A stretch of DNA of 64,000 nt from Temperatibacter sp965603205 (GTDB taxonomy: Bacteria > Pseudomonadota > Alphaproteobacteria > Sphingomonadales > Kordiimonadaceae), in assembly GCA_965603205.1 (NCBI GenBank), contig CBFDCC010000010.1, positions 1-64,000 on the forward strand, written 5' to 3'. This document shows positions 34,497-43,131 of the stretch, in pieces. Made by a program: the position numbers and the translations under genes. How positions within the stretch are numbered: the stretch's first letter is position 1; every line of letters starts with the position of its first letter. Below the pieces are notes generated by a model that made no database searches, was not told where the DNA came from, and was given only the letters and a program-made list of their open reading frames with translations.

Positions 34497-34731
34497 TTTA
34501 AGTCCCCTTAGGATTTTATTATGCAGGGGAAACTTACATGAAAGTAACTTGAGATCAATATATTGACAAAATTTATATCTGATATTAAATAAGAGGCAGG
34601 TACACAAGGGTGCCTATTTCCGCCAAAAGACGTCTCACCTTGTATTGATGATGTGATATCTCAACTATAATCAAACATATGGTTCTTCTGGTTACAGGGA
34701 GCGGGAACTAGCCAGTATTAGGAGAAACCAA

Positions 34732-35241
34732 ATGGTTGATTTAATTAATCACCTTAAAAATAAAGCACGCCTATTGCAAAAAACAGTTCAAGCTGGCGAT
34801 GCAGAGGCAATCGCATTTATACGTGAAGCTCATGGCGTTGGCTTATCGGGCGACACCGAGATAATAGAAAAAATTCAGCGAAAACATTGTCTACTGGTTA
34901 TTGCTCGTAAACTGGGTTTTAAGCATTGGAATCACTGTGCGCAGTTCTTCGGTGAAGGCTGTGAGGATTATGGTACTATGCTATATCCTAAACGATGTGG
35001 GGCGCACTGGAATATCTGGGTCACTGATTATGAAGAGGCCAAAAAGGCGAGAGCAGAGCATGGTGGATACCTACTTTGTTATAATAAGCAATATCTCGTT
35101 GTTGATGAGCATTTCATTATATCACTAGGTCTAGATCCAAATGATGTGGCTTTTGAGTCTATATCAAGGGATTGGCATAAAGGCCGTGGTAGTAGTGAGC
35201 AAGAAGATCTGTATATGAAGCTGATTAATTTGACGCTCTAA
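34732..35241 (+). CDS. 169-residue protein with ankyrin-protein-like N-terminus, unknown
   Basis: The first 60 residues (KNKARLLQKTVQAGDAEAIAF, then HCLLVIARKLGFKHWNHC) resemble the lead-in helices found before ankyrin repeats in bacterial proteins (AxxGDxxA...IAREYGFxSW). The remaining 110 residues (RCGAHWNIWVTDYEEAKKAR, YNKQYLVVDEHFIISLGLDP) are unfamiliar. No signal peptide or membrane helix. AGGAG lies 6 bases before the ATG and a terminator follows the stop, so it is a real single-gene unit. I do not assign a function. Confidence 0.75.
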   Translation: MVDLINHLKNKARLLQKTVQAGDAEAIAFIREAHGVGLSGDTEIIEKIQRKHCLLVIARKLGFKHWNHCAQFFGEGCEDYGTMLYPKRCGAHWNIWVTDYEEAKKARAEHGGYLLCYNKQYLVVDEHFIISLGLDPNDVAFESISRDWHKGRGSSEQEDLYMKLINLTL

Positions 35242-35247
35242 AAATAT

Positions 35248-35290
35248 GCTTCTCATCCAAAGGGGTGGGGAGCTGCTTTTCTTTTTTTTA
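35248..35290 (+). terminator. Terminator after the 169-residue gene
   Basis: An 11-bp stem with three G-U pairs (35248-35258 with 35263-35273) is followed by TGCTTTTCTTTTTTTT. Confidence 0.75.
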
Positions 35291-35308
35291 ATATTTTTTC
35301 ATTATCCC

Positions 35309-35337
35309 CTTGAACCATAGCTGATGAAGGCTTATCT
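35309..35337 (+). promoter_or_regulatory. RpoH (sigma-32)-type promoter of groESL
   Basis: CTTGAA at 35309-35314 and CTTATCT at 35331-35337 match the alphaproteobacterial heat-shock consensus (CTTG then CYTATNT, here 18 bases between CTTG and CTTATCT). Transcription would start near 35345, just before the CIRCE element. Confidence 0.75.
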
Positions 35338-35350
35338 ACTCTTTCGTGCG

Positions 35351-35376
35351 TTAGCACTCTTAACACCGAGTGCTAA
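35351..35376 (+). promoter_or_regulatory. CIRCE element (HrcA operator) before groES
   Basis: TTAGCACTC (35351-35359) and GAGTGCTAA (35368-35376) are perfect CIRCE arms. The spacer is 8 bases, one shorter than the usual 9. The element lies 40 bases before the groES start, in the expected leader position. With the RpoH promoter this gives dual heat-shock control. Confidence 0.95.
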
Positions 35377-35415
35377 CAAAGCAATTTTGTTTGTAAATTA
35401 CATTGGAGAAGTAAG

Positions 35416-35703
35416 ATGGCTTTACGCCCATTACACGATCGCGTTCTAGTTAAGCGCCTTGAGAGCGAGACTAAAACAGCTGGTGGCATCATTCTAGTTG
35501 ATTCTGCTCAAGAAAAGCCTTCTGAAGGCGAAGTTATATCTGTTGGTACTGGCGCTAAGTCAGAAGACGGCAAAGTAACAGCGCTAGACGTTAAAGCTGG
35601 TGATAAAGTATTATTCGGCAAATGGTCTGGTACAGAAGTTAAAGTAGACGGCCAAGATCTGTTGATCATGCAAGAAAAAGACATCATGGGCATCATCGAG
35701 TAA
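35416..35703 (+). CDS. groES: Co-chaperonin GroES
   Basis: The 95-residue protein is the heptameric lid of GroEL. Conserved parts are LRPLHDRVLVKRLE at the N-terminus, the mobile-loop region ETKTAGGIILVDSAQEKPSEG and the C-terminal LIMQEKDIMGIIE. GGAG lies 8 bases before the ATG. groEL follows after 59 bases. Codon use is strongly biased, as expected for a highly expressed gene. Confidence 0.98.
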   Translation: MALRPLHDRVLVKRLESETKTAGGIILVDSAQEKPSEGEVISVGTGAKSEDGKVTALDVKAGDKVLFGKWSGTEVKVDGQDLLIMQEKDIMGIIE

Positions 35704-35762
35704 TCGATTGATCTTATTTGAGCTTTATACAATAAAATTAAATTACAATACAGGAGGCCACA

Positions 35763-37424
35763 ATGGCTGGTAAAGACGTACTATTCGGCGAAGACGCCCG
35801 TAAGAAAATGCTTAAGGGTGTTGATATTCTTGCAAATGCTGTGAAAGCAACGCTTGGACCAAAGGGTCGTAATGTTGTTCTAGATAAATCTTTTGGTGCT
35901 CCACGCATCACAAAAGATGGTGTTTCTGTTGCTAAAGAGATCGAACTTAAAGACAAGTTTGAAAACATGGGCGCACAAATGGTTAAAGAAGTAGCATCTC
36001 GTACAAATGATGTTGCTGGTGACGGTACAACAACTGCTACTGTTCTTGCTCAGGCAATCGTTCGCGAAGGCATGAAGTCTGTTGCTGCTGGCATGAACCC
36101 AATGGACCTAAAGCGCGGTATTGATCTTGCGACTACTGCTGTTGTTGCAAACCTTAAGGGTCGCACAAAAGACGTAACAACTAGCGAAGAAATCGAGCAA
36201 GTTGGTACAATCTCAGCTAACGGCGAAGCAGAAGTTGGTCGTATGATTGCTGAAGCTATGGAAAAAGTTGGCAAAGAAGGTGTTATCACTGTTGAGGAAG
36301 CTAAGGGCCTTGATAGCGAGCTAGACGTTGTTGAAGGTATGCAGTTTGATCGTGGTTACCTATCACCATATTTCATTACAAATGCTGAAAAGATGACTGT
36401 TGAGCTGGAAAGCCCACTAATCCTTCTTCACGAGAAGAAGCTTTCAAATCTTCAGCCTATGTTGCCGCTTCTAGAAGCTGTTGTTCAATCTTCACGTCCG
36501 CTGCTAATCATTGCAGAAGACATCGAAGGCGAAGCACTAGCAACTCTAGTAGTTAACAAGCTACGTGGTGGTCTAAAAATCGCTGCTGTTAAAGCACCTG
36601 GTTTTGGTGATCGTCGTAAAGCAATGCTTGAAGATATCGCTATTCTTACTGGTGGTCAGCTGATTTCAGAAGAAATTGGTATCAAGCTTGAAGACGTAAC
36701 TATTGATATGCTTGGTTCTGCAAAGTCAGTTAACATCACTAAAGACGACACAACTGTTATTGATGGTATTGGCGCTGCTGATGATATCAAGGCACGTTGT
36801 GAGCAGATTAAAGCTCAAGTTGAAACAACTTCATCTGATTATGACAAAGAAAAGCTACAGGAACGCTTAGCTAAGCTTTCTGGTGGTGTTGCTGTGATTA
36901 AAGTTGGTGGTTCTTCTGAAATTGAAGTTAAAGAACGTAAAGACCGCGTTGATGATGCACTACACGCTACACGCGCTGCTGTAGAAGAAGGTGTTGTCGC
37001 TGGTGGTGGTACTGCGCTTCTTTATGCTACGCGTTCTCTTGATGTTGTTAAGGGTGCTAACGATGATCAGGACAAGGGTGTTGATATCGTACGTCGCGCA
37101 CTTCAGGCACCTGTTCGTCAAATCAGCGAAAATGCTGGTGTTGATGGTGCTGTTGTAGCTGGTAAGCTTCTAGAGCAAGACGATGTGAACTTCGGCTTCG
37201 ACGCTCAAAAGGAAGAATATACTAACCTAGTACAAAAAGGTATTATCGACCCAACTAAGGTTGTTCGTACTGCGCTTCAAGATGCTGCGTCTGTTGCGGG
37301 TCTTATGATCACTACAGAGGTTATGATCGCTGATTCACCTGAGCCAGCGGGTTCTGCACCTGCTATGCCTGACATGGGCGGCATGGGCGGTGGTATGCCT
37401 GGTATGGGTGGTATGGGCTTCTAA
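35763..37424 (+). CDS. groEL: Chaperonin GroEL
   Basis: The 553-residue chaperonin has the standard N-terminus (KDVLFGEDARKKMLKGVDIL), the ATP motif VAGDGTTTATVLAQ, the LDVVEGMQFDRGYLSPYF apical segment, VGGSSEIEVKERKDRVDDAL and the C-terminal GGM repeats ending GGMGF. It folds proteins together with GroES. AGGAGG lies right before the ATG. A strong terminator follows. Only this copy is in the window. Confidence 0.99.
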   Translation: MAGKDVLFGEDARKKMLKGVDILANAVKATLGPKGRNVVLDKSFGAPRITKDGVSVAKEIELKDKFENMGAQMVKEVASRTNDVAGDGTTTATVLAQAIVREGMKSVAAGMNPMDLKRGIDLATTAVVANLKGRTKDVTTSEEIEQVGTISANGEAEVGRMIAEAMEKVGKEGVITVEEAKGLDSELDVVEGMQFDRGYLSPYFITNAEKMTVELESPLILLHEKKLSNLQPMLPLLEAVVQSSRPLLIIAEDIEGEALATLVVNKLRGGLKIAAVKAPGFGDRRKAMLEDIAILTGGQLISEEIGIKLEDVTIDMLGSAKSVNITKDDTTVIDGIGAADDIKARCEQIKAQVETTSSDYDKEKLQERLAKLSGGVAVIKVGGSSEIEVKERKDRVDDALHATRAAVEEGVVAGGGTALLYATRSLDVVKGANDDQDKGVDIVRRALQAPVRQISENAGVDGAVVAGKLLEQDDVNFGFDAQKEEYTNLVQKGIIDPTKVVRTALQDAASVAGLMITTEVMIADSPEPAGSAPAMPDMGGMGGGMPGMGGMGF

Positions 37425-37460
37425 GCCAAACTACTTAATCTTAGCAAATTGCTATAAATT

Positions 37461-37497
37461 AAAGACCCCGTGGATTTTGTCCTCGGGGTCTTTTTTT
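37461..37497 (+). terminator. Terminator of groESL
   Basis: A 10-bp stem AAAGACCCCG/CGGGGTCTTT (37461-37470 with 37484-37493) with a T-tract, 36 bases after the groEL stop. Confidence 0.9.
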
Positions 37498-37634
37498 AAT
37501 GAGGATATATATTATTAATAAAAGTATTAATATTTCTGTAACATATGCTTGGTAGATATGTCCCCGAGAGATTTCTGCAATAAGCTCTGTATTCATAGGA
37601 AGCAGAGTGTGAAACCTAGGAAAAGGTAAAACAA

Positions 37635-38906
37635 ATGTTTAAAAGTAATTATATTTCTGCACTGTTAACAGCAACTGCATTAACAGCCGTATTGGCAACA
37701 CCAGCTGCTGCACAATCGGTTGAAGACCTCCAAAAGCAAATCAATATGCTTCAAAAGCAAATTGAAAAGCTAGCAAAAGCACAAGCTAAATCACCTAAAG
37801 TAAAGAAATCTGAGCCAGCAATGTCGCTGTCTACACCAGATGGTCTGCACACTTTTAATATCCGTGGTCGTATCTATACTGATTATGTAAAAGTTTCAGA
37901 CCGCAACAACACTATGGACCAATCTGGTACTGAGTTCCGCACAGCGCGTCTTGGTATTGAAGGTAAAGCTTGGAAAGATGTTAAATATAAGTTTGAAGCT
38001 GATTTCTCTGGTAATGAAGTAACTGTTAAAGATGCTTACATGCAGTTCGGCACAATGGGTGGTAAGGTTACCGTTGGTCAATTTAAGACGCCAAACTCAT
38101 TAGACGAACAGACATCATCACGTCACATCAGCTTTATGGAGCGTGGTTCTTTCACTGATGCATTCGGTTTTGCCCGCCAAACTGGCGTAATGTACGGTAC
38201 AGGCGATAAGACTTGGACGTTCAAAGCTGGTGTATTTAAAGGCAATAACGAAGACGCAGGTAATGGCGATACAACATTTGCTGCACGCGCCACTTATGGT
38301 GCTAGCATGGAAAATGGTAAATGGATCGTTGGTGGCTCTATGCGTAGTCGTAAGACAGATGGTCAGTTCCGTTACCGTCAACGCCCACATGTACACCTAG
38401 CAGATCGCCCAGTAAATACTGGTCACATTGGTAATGGTGACGACTTCTTCTACGGTATAGAAGCTGGTACTCAGTGGGGTAGTTTCCACGCTGCTGGTGA
38501 ATATGGTGTCTTAAAAGCTAAAGATGTAACTTTGGACGGTGGTAATGCAAACCTAACTGGTGGTTACGCTGAGATTGGTTACTTCCTAACTGGTGAGAAG
38601 CGTTCATTAAAGCTTAATAAAGGCGCATGGGATCGCCCAGGTGTGAACAATCCAATTAACGAAGGTGGCATGGGCGCATTTCAAATCAACGCGCGTTATG
38701 ATACTCTAGACATGACTGGCGGCGGCGCTCGCGGTGGTGAAATGGATACATGGATCGTTGGTCTAAACTGGTGGATGACACGTCATACACGTATGGTTCT
38801 TAACTATTCTCACTCAAGCATCGACAAGGCGTGGGCTGTAGGTAGCGCAATCGACGGTAAGAATAGTGTGAATGCACTTGGTCTACGTTTCCAAATTGAC
38901 TGGTAA
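37635..38906 (+). CDS. OprP/OprO-like phosphate-selective porin
   Basis: The 423-residue outer-membrane protein has a signal peptide (ATPAAA-QSV), a short coiled-coil just after it (VEDLQKQINMLQKQIEKLAKA), and a beta-barrel of the Porin_O_P family. Typical motifs are FNIRGRIYTDYV, TEFRTARLGIEGKAWKDVKYKFEADFSG, VTVGQFKTPNSLDEQTSSRHISFMERG and the C-terminal aromatic residue in LRFQIDW. It forms an anion-selective channel; phosphate or polyphosphate is the family substrate. AGGAAAAGG precedes the ATG and a terminator follows. Codon use suggests high expression. No pho box was obvious upstream. Confidence 0.9.
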   Translation: MFKSNYISALLTATALTAVLATPAAAQSVEDLQKQINMLQKQIEKLAKAQAKSPKVKKSEPAMSLSTPDGLHTFNIRGRIYTDYVKVSDRNNTMDQSGTEFRTARLGIEGKAWKDVKYKFEADFSGNEVTVKDAYMQFGTMGGKVTVGQFKTPNSLDEQTSSRHISFMERGSFTDAFGFARQTGVMYGTGDKTWTFKAGVFKGNNEDAGNGDTTFAARATYGASMENGKWIVGGSMRSRKTDGQFRYRQRPHVHLADRPVNTGHIGNGDDFFYGIEAGTQWGSFHAAGEYGVLKAKDVTLDGGNANLTGGYAEIGYFLTGEKRSLKLNKGAWDRPGVNNPINEGGMGAFQINARYDTLDMTGGGARGGEMDTWIVGLNWWMTRHTRMVLNYSHSSIDKAWAVGSAIDGKNSVNALGLRFQIDW

Positions 38907-38931
38907 TACACCACTCAAATAAGAAATAATT

Positions 38932-38962
38932 AAAAGGCAGGATAGATTTCCTGCCTTTTTTT
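38932..38962 (+). terminator. Terminator of the porin gene
   Basis: An 11-bp stem AAAAGGCAGGA/TCCTGCCTTTT with a 6-base loop and a T-tract. The following gap to 39169 shows nothing else I can support. Confidence 0.9.
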
Positions 38963-39169
38963 ATGCGCTTTGTGCTTTTCTTTTTGAAAGCCGTGGTGTA
39001 GATAATCCACAGATTAATGATTAGGTTTAAAAAAAATGCTTATTAGCAAACACATTATGCAGGTAAATAAGGCCTGCTCAAAACGAATGCGACGACATTT
39101 CTTGTAAAGGGAAATTCGAAGTGTTTCTGCTAGGCTACGGCCAAGCGCGTTTATAATGTGGATAAAACA

Positions 39170-39706
39170 ATGATTACTATTAGTCTTCAACAGAGCCATG
39201 AATTGGCTGAAATCGATATTTTATTAGATAGTGTCTTCGGTAGTGACCGGCAGACGAAATCGTCTTATCTTGTGCGCGATGGCGTTGAGCCTGCTGCTGG
39301 GTTAAGTTTTGTTGCCCGTAATCAAGGTGCGCTGGTTGGAACATTGCGGTTTTGGTCCGTTGAAATTGTTGATGCTGGTGTGCAGTGTGATGACGATCAA
39401 TCATGCTTGCTGCTTGGGCCGCTGGCAATTGACCCATCTATGCAGGGCATCAAGCTGGGGGCTCGTTTGATGAAAATGGGCCTCGATAGCGCTCAAGCCT
39501 TAGGCTATAAGCGCGTTTTACTAGTTGGTGCTCATGCTTATTATGAAAAATTTGGTTTTAAGCCTGTGCCTTCAGGTCATATTACTATGCCAGATGGCAA
39601 GGATGGTGATCGCTTATTGTATCTTGATCTTGGTCCCGCTTTTGCCCTGCCAGAGTGCGGTAAGGTGGTTTCCACTGTTAAACAATATGCAAGACAGGCC
39701 GCATAG
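39170..39706 (+). CDS. GNAT-family N-acetyltransferase
   Basis: About 178 residues from ATG 39170 (an in-frame GTG lies at 39158). The GNAT core is visible: ALVGTLRFWSVEI, then LLLGPLAIDPSMQGIKLGARLM, where the Q/RxxGxG/A-type acetyl-CoA loop reads QGIKLGA, and LVGAHAYYEKFGFKPVP. It resembles the YhbS-type acetyltransferases often found in alphaproteobacteria. Substrate unknown. It begins a same-strand series that continues to cca at 42421. Confidence 0.88.
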   Translation: MITISLQQSHELAEIDILLDSVFGSDRQTKSSYLVRDGVEPAAGLSFVARNQGALVGTLRFWSVEIVDAGVQCDDDQSCLLLGPLAIDPSMQGIKLGARLMKMGLDSAQALGYKRVLLVGAHAYYEKFGFKPVPSGHITMPDGKDGDRLLYLDLGPAFALPECGKVVSTVKQYARQAA

Positions 39707-39760
39707 CTATTGAAGATATGGTAAATGCCGTTTACTCTATAGTCTGTGAACGAGGGTCTT

Positions 39761-40312
39761 ATGCCAGAAACTACATTACGATTAGAAGATATATTGAAAC
39801 AGGTGGGTGACCAAAAATACCCGCCCGTTCATTTATGGTCACCCGATTTCTGTGGTGATATTGATATGGTTATCCACCGCGATGGCAGCTGGGATTATAT
39901 GGGGTCACCTATCGGGCGTAAACGTATGGTGAGGCTATTCTCTACCGTATTGCGCTATGACGACGATGGCCGCTATTATCTGGTAACACCAGTTGAGAAA
40001 ATTGGCATTACGGTTGAGGATGTTCCTTTCATCGCTGTTGATATGACAGCAACAGGTGAGGGCGATAATCAAGTGCTGAGCTTTACTACCAATGTCGGGG
40101 ATGTTGTTATAGCTGACGCTGATCATAAGATACGGGTAGAGGTTAACCCTGACACGGGTGAACCTAGTCCTTATGTTCTGGTGCGTGATCGACTAGAAGC
40201 GCGCATGTCGCGTGCTGTATTTTACGCACTTGTTGACCTCGCGGAGGAAAAGGGTGACACGCTGACAATTAAAAGCAGTGGAACTACCTTTAACCTTGGG
40301 AGCACTTTGTGA
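39761..40312 (+). CDS. DUF1285 family protein
   Basis: The 183-residue protein matches DUF1285: PPVHLWSPDFCGDIDMVIHRDGSWDYMGSPIGRKRMVRLFSTVLR and YYLVTPVEKIGITVEDVPF are its conserved blocks. ATG 39761 is preferred over GTG 39746 because CGAGGG lies 4-9 bases upstream of it. The fold in solved members is beta-rich; function is unknown. Its TGA overlaps the start of the nudix gene, so the two are co-translated. Confidence 0.9.
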   Translation: MPETTLRLEDILKQVGDQKYPPVHLWSPDFCGDIDMVIHRDGSWDYMGSPIGRKRMVRLFSTVLRYDDDGRYYLVTPVEKIGITVEDVPFIAVDMTATGEGDNQVLSFTTNVGDVVIADADHKIRVEVNPDTGEPSPYVLVRDRLEARMSRAVFYALVDLAEEKGDTLTIKSSGTTFNLGSTL

Positions 40313-40932
40313 TGCGAGATTGGCTTAAAAAGGCGACAGCAGCTGATAGTCTTGGTTCAAGGAGCAGGCGTGGCGATAAGGATCTTAACCCTGGATTTGA
40401 TGATAGTGTCTTTAAAAAATATGATGGCCGTGAAGCTGCTGTGTTAGTGCCTGTTGTTGAACACCCCGAAGGCCCAACCGTTATATTGACTCAGCGCACT
40501 GAGCATTTGAATAATCATGCGGGACAAATCAGCTTTCCAGGTGGGGCGATAGATGACAGTGATGCAAGCCCTGAGGCGGCAGCGCTACGTGAAGCCCATG
40601 AGGAAATAGGCTTAGACCCAAGCTTTGTTGAGGTTATTGGCAGGTTGGATATGTATGAAACCAGTACTGGTTTTCATGTAACCCCCGTGGTGGGATTAGT
40701 CAGGCCTGGGTTTGAGTTAAAACTTGATGAGTTTGAAGTAGCTGATGCTTTCGAGGTGCCGCTAGATTTTTTGCTCGACCCGAAAAATCATCAAAAGCAA
40801 AGTCGTGTATGGCAAGAAAAAGAACGCTTTTTCTATGTTATGCCTTACGCCGAACGTTATATATGGGGGGCAACAGCAGGAATGATTAAAAACTTGTATG
40901 ATGTCATGATTGCTGCCAAGCATAAGAGTTAA
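40312..40932 (+). CDS. NUDIX CoA pyrophosphatase
   Basis: The 206-residue hydrolase has the Nudix box GGAIDDSDASPEAAALREAHEEIGL (Gx5Ex7REUxEExGU) and the LTQRTEHLNNHAGQISFPGG segment (UPF0035 motif) that marks CoA-pyrophosphatases. The enzyme splits CoA or oxidised CoA to phosphopantetheine and 3',5'-ADP. ATG 40312 overlaps the DUF1285 stop (TGATG); GTG 40309 is also in frame. It is followed by DUF6111 and cca, a conserved alphaproteobacterial order. Confidence 0.92.
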   Translation: MRDWLKKATAADSLGSRSRRGDKDLNPGFDDSVFKKYDGREAAVLVPVVEHPEGPTVILTQRTEHLNNHAGQISFPGGAIDDSDASPEAAALREAHEEIGLDPSFVEVIGRLDMYETSTGFHVTPVVGLVRPGFELKLDEFEVADAFEVPLDFLLDPKNHQKQSRVWQEKERFFYVMPYAERYIWGATAGMIKNLYDVMIAAKHKS

Positions 40933-40959
40933 TACCGAAATCTAGAAAGAGATATTTAT

Positions 40960-41268
40960 ATGTTTGCTGTAATTTTAAGAATAATTTTGGTTCTTGCCCC
41001 TGTGCTAGGTCTGTTTTTCTGGCTACGGTGGCGCGCAAATAAATTAAAGGATGGCGTAGACTTAGATCATGAAGTCGCAAAGCTGAGGCGCCGTATTTTG
41101 GTTTTGCTATTGCTTGTGATACTCGCTGTGATCGGTATCAAGCTTATGGAAACTGAAAAGGGTGATGCGGGCGATATTTATACGCCAGCCCATATGGAAG
41201 ACGGTAAATTAATTCCAGGCACCTTTGAAAAACCTAAAAAACCTGAGACTCCAGATGATGATGGCTAA
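40960..41268 (+). CDS. DUF6111-like small membrane protein
   Basis: The 102-residue protein has two transmembrane helices (about 5-22 and 46-62) with a basic loop, then a tail YTPAHMEDGKLIPGTFEKPKKP. The helix pair and the PAHMEDGxxxPGxFE tail, together with the position between a nudix hydrolase and cca, fit DUF6111. Function unknown. Its end overlaps the start of cca. Confidence 0.75.
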   Translation: MFAVILRIILVLAPVLGLFFWLRWRANKLKDGVDLDHEVAKLRRRILVLLLLVILAVIGIKLMETEKGDAGDIYTPAHMEDGKLIPGTFEKPKKPETPDDDG

Positions 41269-42421
41269 ACCAGATTGGTTAGACTTAGCTGTTTGTAAGA
41301 AGACGCTTAATGCATTAGGCGCAGACAAGCTGCGTTTTGTTGGTGGCTGCGTGCGGGATACGTTCTTGAATTTGCCTATCATAGATATTGATGCCTGCAC
41401 GCCCCTGTTACCCGAGCAAGTGATGAAATTATTAGGTGATGCCGGCATTAAGGCAATTCCTACGGGGATAGAACATGGCACTGTCACAGCATTTTATGAT
41501 GGTCGCACGGTAGAGATCACAACATTACGGGAAGATATAAGGCCAATTGGTAACCGCCATGCAGATGTGGCCTTTACCGATGATTGGGACATTGACGCGC
41601 TGCGTCGTGATCTGACCATGAATGCTATTTATATGGATGGGCAGGGGGCTATCCATGACCCATTGGGTGGCTTAGATGATCTAAAGGCTGGAATCGTCCG
41701 CTTTATTGGTGAGCCTGAGGTGCGTATCGGTGAAGACGCCTTACGCATATTACGCTTTTTCCGCTTCTACGCCCATTACGGCCAAGGTGAGATCAATGTG
41801 GAGGGGCTTCAGGCCTGTGAAAAACTGCGCGATAGTCTAAGGGGGTTATCTATCGAGCGTGTCCGTGATGAGCTTTTTAAAATATTAAAGGCGAGCGATC
41901 CTATCGCAGTTCTTACTTTGATGGAAACTAGCGGTATATTAGGCATTATTTTGCCAGAGGCCTCGTCAGAGGCGCATTCTATATCAAAGTTGCAGGATTT
42001 TATAGCCAGAGAGCCATCTGACATAGAGCCAATAGCGCGGTTGATAGCTCTATTGCCACCCACTGATAAAGTAATGACGAGCGTTGCGAAACGATTGAAA
42101 CTCTCCAAAAAAGAGCAGGTCTTTATGCGCGGGGTTATCGCTGCTGTAAATCTATACGGTGGGACGGATAATCATAAATCACTACGGACGCTATATTATC
42201 ATGGACGCGATGCAGCAGTGAATGGCTGTATGCTGGCTGGTGGTGATGTGGATACGCTTTTGTCTATGGAGATGCCAGTTTTTCCAATTAAGGGAAAAGA
42301 CCTGATAGATCACGGCATGAAAGCAGGCCCTGAAATGGGAAAAACCCTCAAAGAGTTAGAGGCTAAATGGCTAGATAGCGCCGCGACGCTATCTAGGAAT
42401 CAGCTGTTGGCTGAGATATAA
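41255..42421 (+). CDS. CCA tRNA nucleotidyltransferase / poly(A) polymerase family
   Basis: The roughly 388-residue enzyme adds or repairs the CCA end of tRNAs. It has the nucleotidyltransferase signature RFVGGCVRDTFLN with the catalytic DID in IIDIDACTP, the GTVTAFYDGRTVEITTLR strand, RRDLTMNAIYMDG and GEDALRILRFFRFYAHYG. Three consecutive ATGs (41255-41263) near the end of the previous gene are all possible starts; the frame extends to 41225. Since the one tRNA seen here encodes its own CCA, repair is the likely main role. Confidence 0.93.
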   Translation: MMMAKPDWLDLAVCKKTLNALGADKLRFVGGCVRDTFLNLPIIDIDACTPLLPEQVMKLLGDAGIKAIPTGIEHGTVTAFYDGRTVEITTLREDIRPIGNRHADVAFTDDWDIDALRRDLTMNAIYMDGQGAIHDPLGGLDDLKAGIVRFIGEPEVRIGEDALRILRFFRFYAHYGQGEINVEGLQACEKLRDSLRGLSIERVRDELFKILKASDPIAVLTLMETSGILGIILPEASSEAHSISKLQDFIAREPSDIEPIARLIALLPPTDKVMTSVAKRLKLSKKEQVFMRGVIAAVNLYGGTDNHKSLRTLYYHGRDAAVNGCMLAGGDVDTLLSMEMPVFPIKGKDLIDHGMKAGPEMGKTLKELEAKWLDSAATLSRNQLLAEI

Positions 42422-42424
42422 AGC

Positions 42425-42982
42425 TTATTTATTCAGCTTTTTACTCTTCCAATATTTAGTGCCTTGTAAGGTCGCTTGCAGTGCGAGGCCTGCTTTTGTC
42501 ATTTGATATACGGTTACACCGTCACCAATATCAACAGCGCCAGATTTTTCGCCGCCTTTTTTACCTGATTTAGCAGCAGCGTCCGCTTGGCCTGAGAAAT
42601 CCCATCCTTTATTAACGAAGCTATTGAAGGCATCTTTTGTGTGGAAGATAAATACAGCACGAAAATCTTTTACGCCGAGGCCAAGACCAACGCCAGCAGA
42701 GGCCATTTTCATATAAGTGCGCGCGCCTGATTTATTATTAATCGCTACACCCTTGCCGCCACCTGCGCTGAGAAAAATAACATTCACGCCGATATTTGAG
42801 AATGTAGCATAACCATATGAGTTTTTGATTTGGTCTTCAGCAGATGATTCTTCACTATATAGGGCTGTTATGACCTCTGTGCTCATCGTGTCTATCTTAG
42901 CGCGCTTTTCAACAGAACCCGCAACGGCAGTCACACTAAGTGCTAATGAGATTAAGGCGGTTACAAAGATATTTTTAGTCAT
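42425..42982 (-). CDS. Exported SYLF-domain (Ysc84-like) protein
   Basis: The 185-residue protein has a signal peptide ending VTAVA-GSV and the SYLF-domain pattern: SYGYATFSNIGVNVIFLSAGGGKGVAINNKSGARTYMKM, then GLGLGVKDFRAVFIFHTKDAFNSF and the C-terminal VTVYQMTKAGLALQATLQGTKYWK. Eukaryotic SYLF proteins bind phosphoinositides; the bacterial exported form has no known role but probably contacts lipid. It converges with cca (3 bases between stops). Confidence 0.88.
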   Translation of the reverse strand: MTKNIFVTALISLALSVTAVAGSVEKRAKIDTMSTEVITALYSEESSAEDQIKNSYGYATFSNIGVNVIFLSAGGGKGVAINNKSGARTYMKMASAGVGLGLGVKDFRAVFIFHTKDAFNSFVNKGWDFSGQADAAAKSGKKGGEKSGAVDIGDGVTVYQMTKAGLALQATLQGTKYWKSKKLNK

Positions 42983-43018
42983 GTTATATTCCTCTTTGTT
43001 TTAGGACGACGCATTAGC

Positions 43019-43107
43019 ATCGCCTCGTAGTCACTCGGTACGGAAACAAGTTTCCTATTTATAGATAGCGAGCATGAGAGCGTACCGAACAAGTGTGAGG
43101 CGGTGAT
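43019..43107. repeat. Nested inverted repeat between the SYLF gene and hemF
   Basis: Outer arms ATCGCCTC (43019-43026) and GAGGCGGTGAT (43097-43107), then CTCGGTACG (43034-43042) and CGTACCGA (43081-43088), enclose a small hairpin GGAAAC-AA-GTTTCC (43042-43055). No T-tract follows on either strand, so it is not a normal terminator. It may be a dispersed palindromic element or a structured leader of the SYLF gene. Confidence 0.6.
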
Positions 43108-43131
43108 CATTCGCCGTTTCTAAAAAATAAA

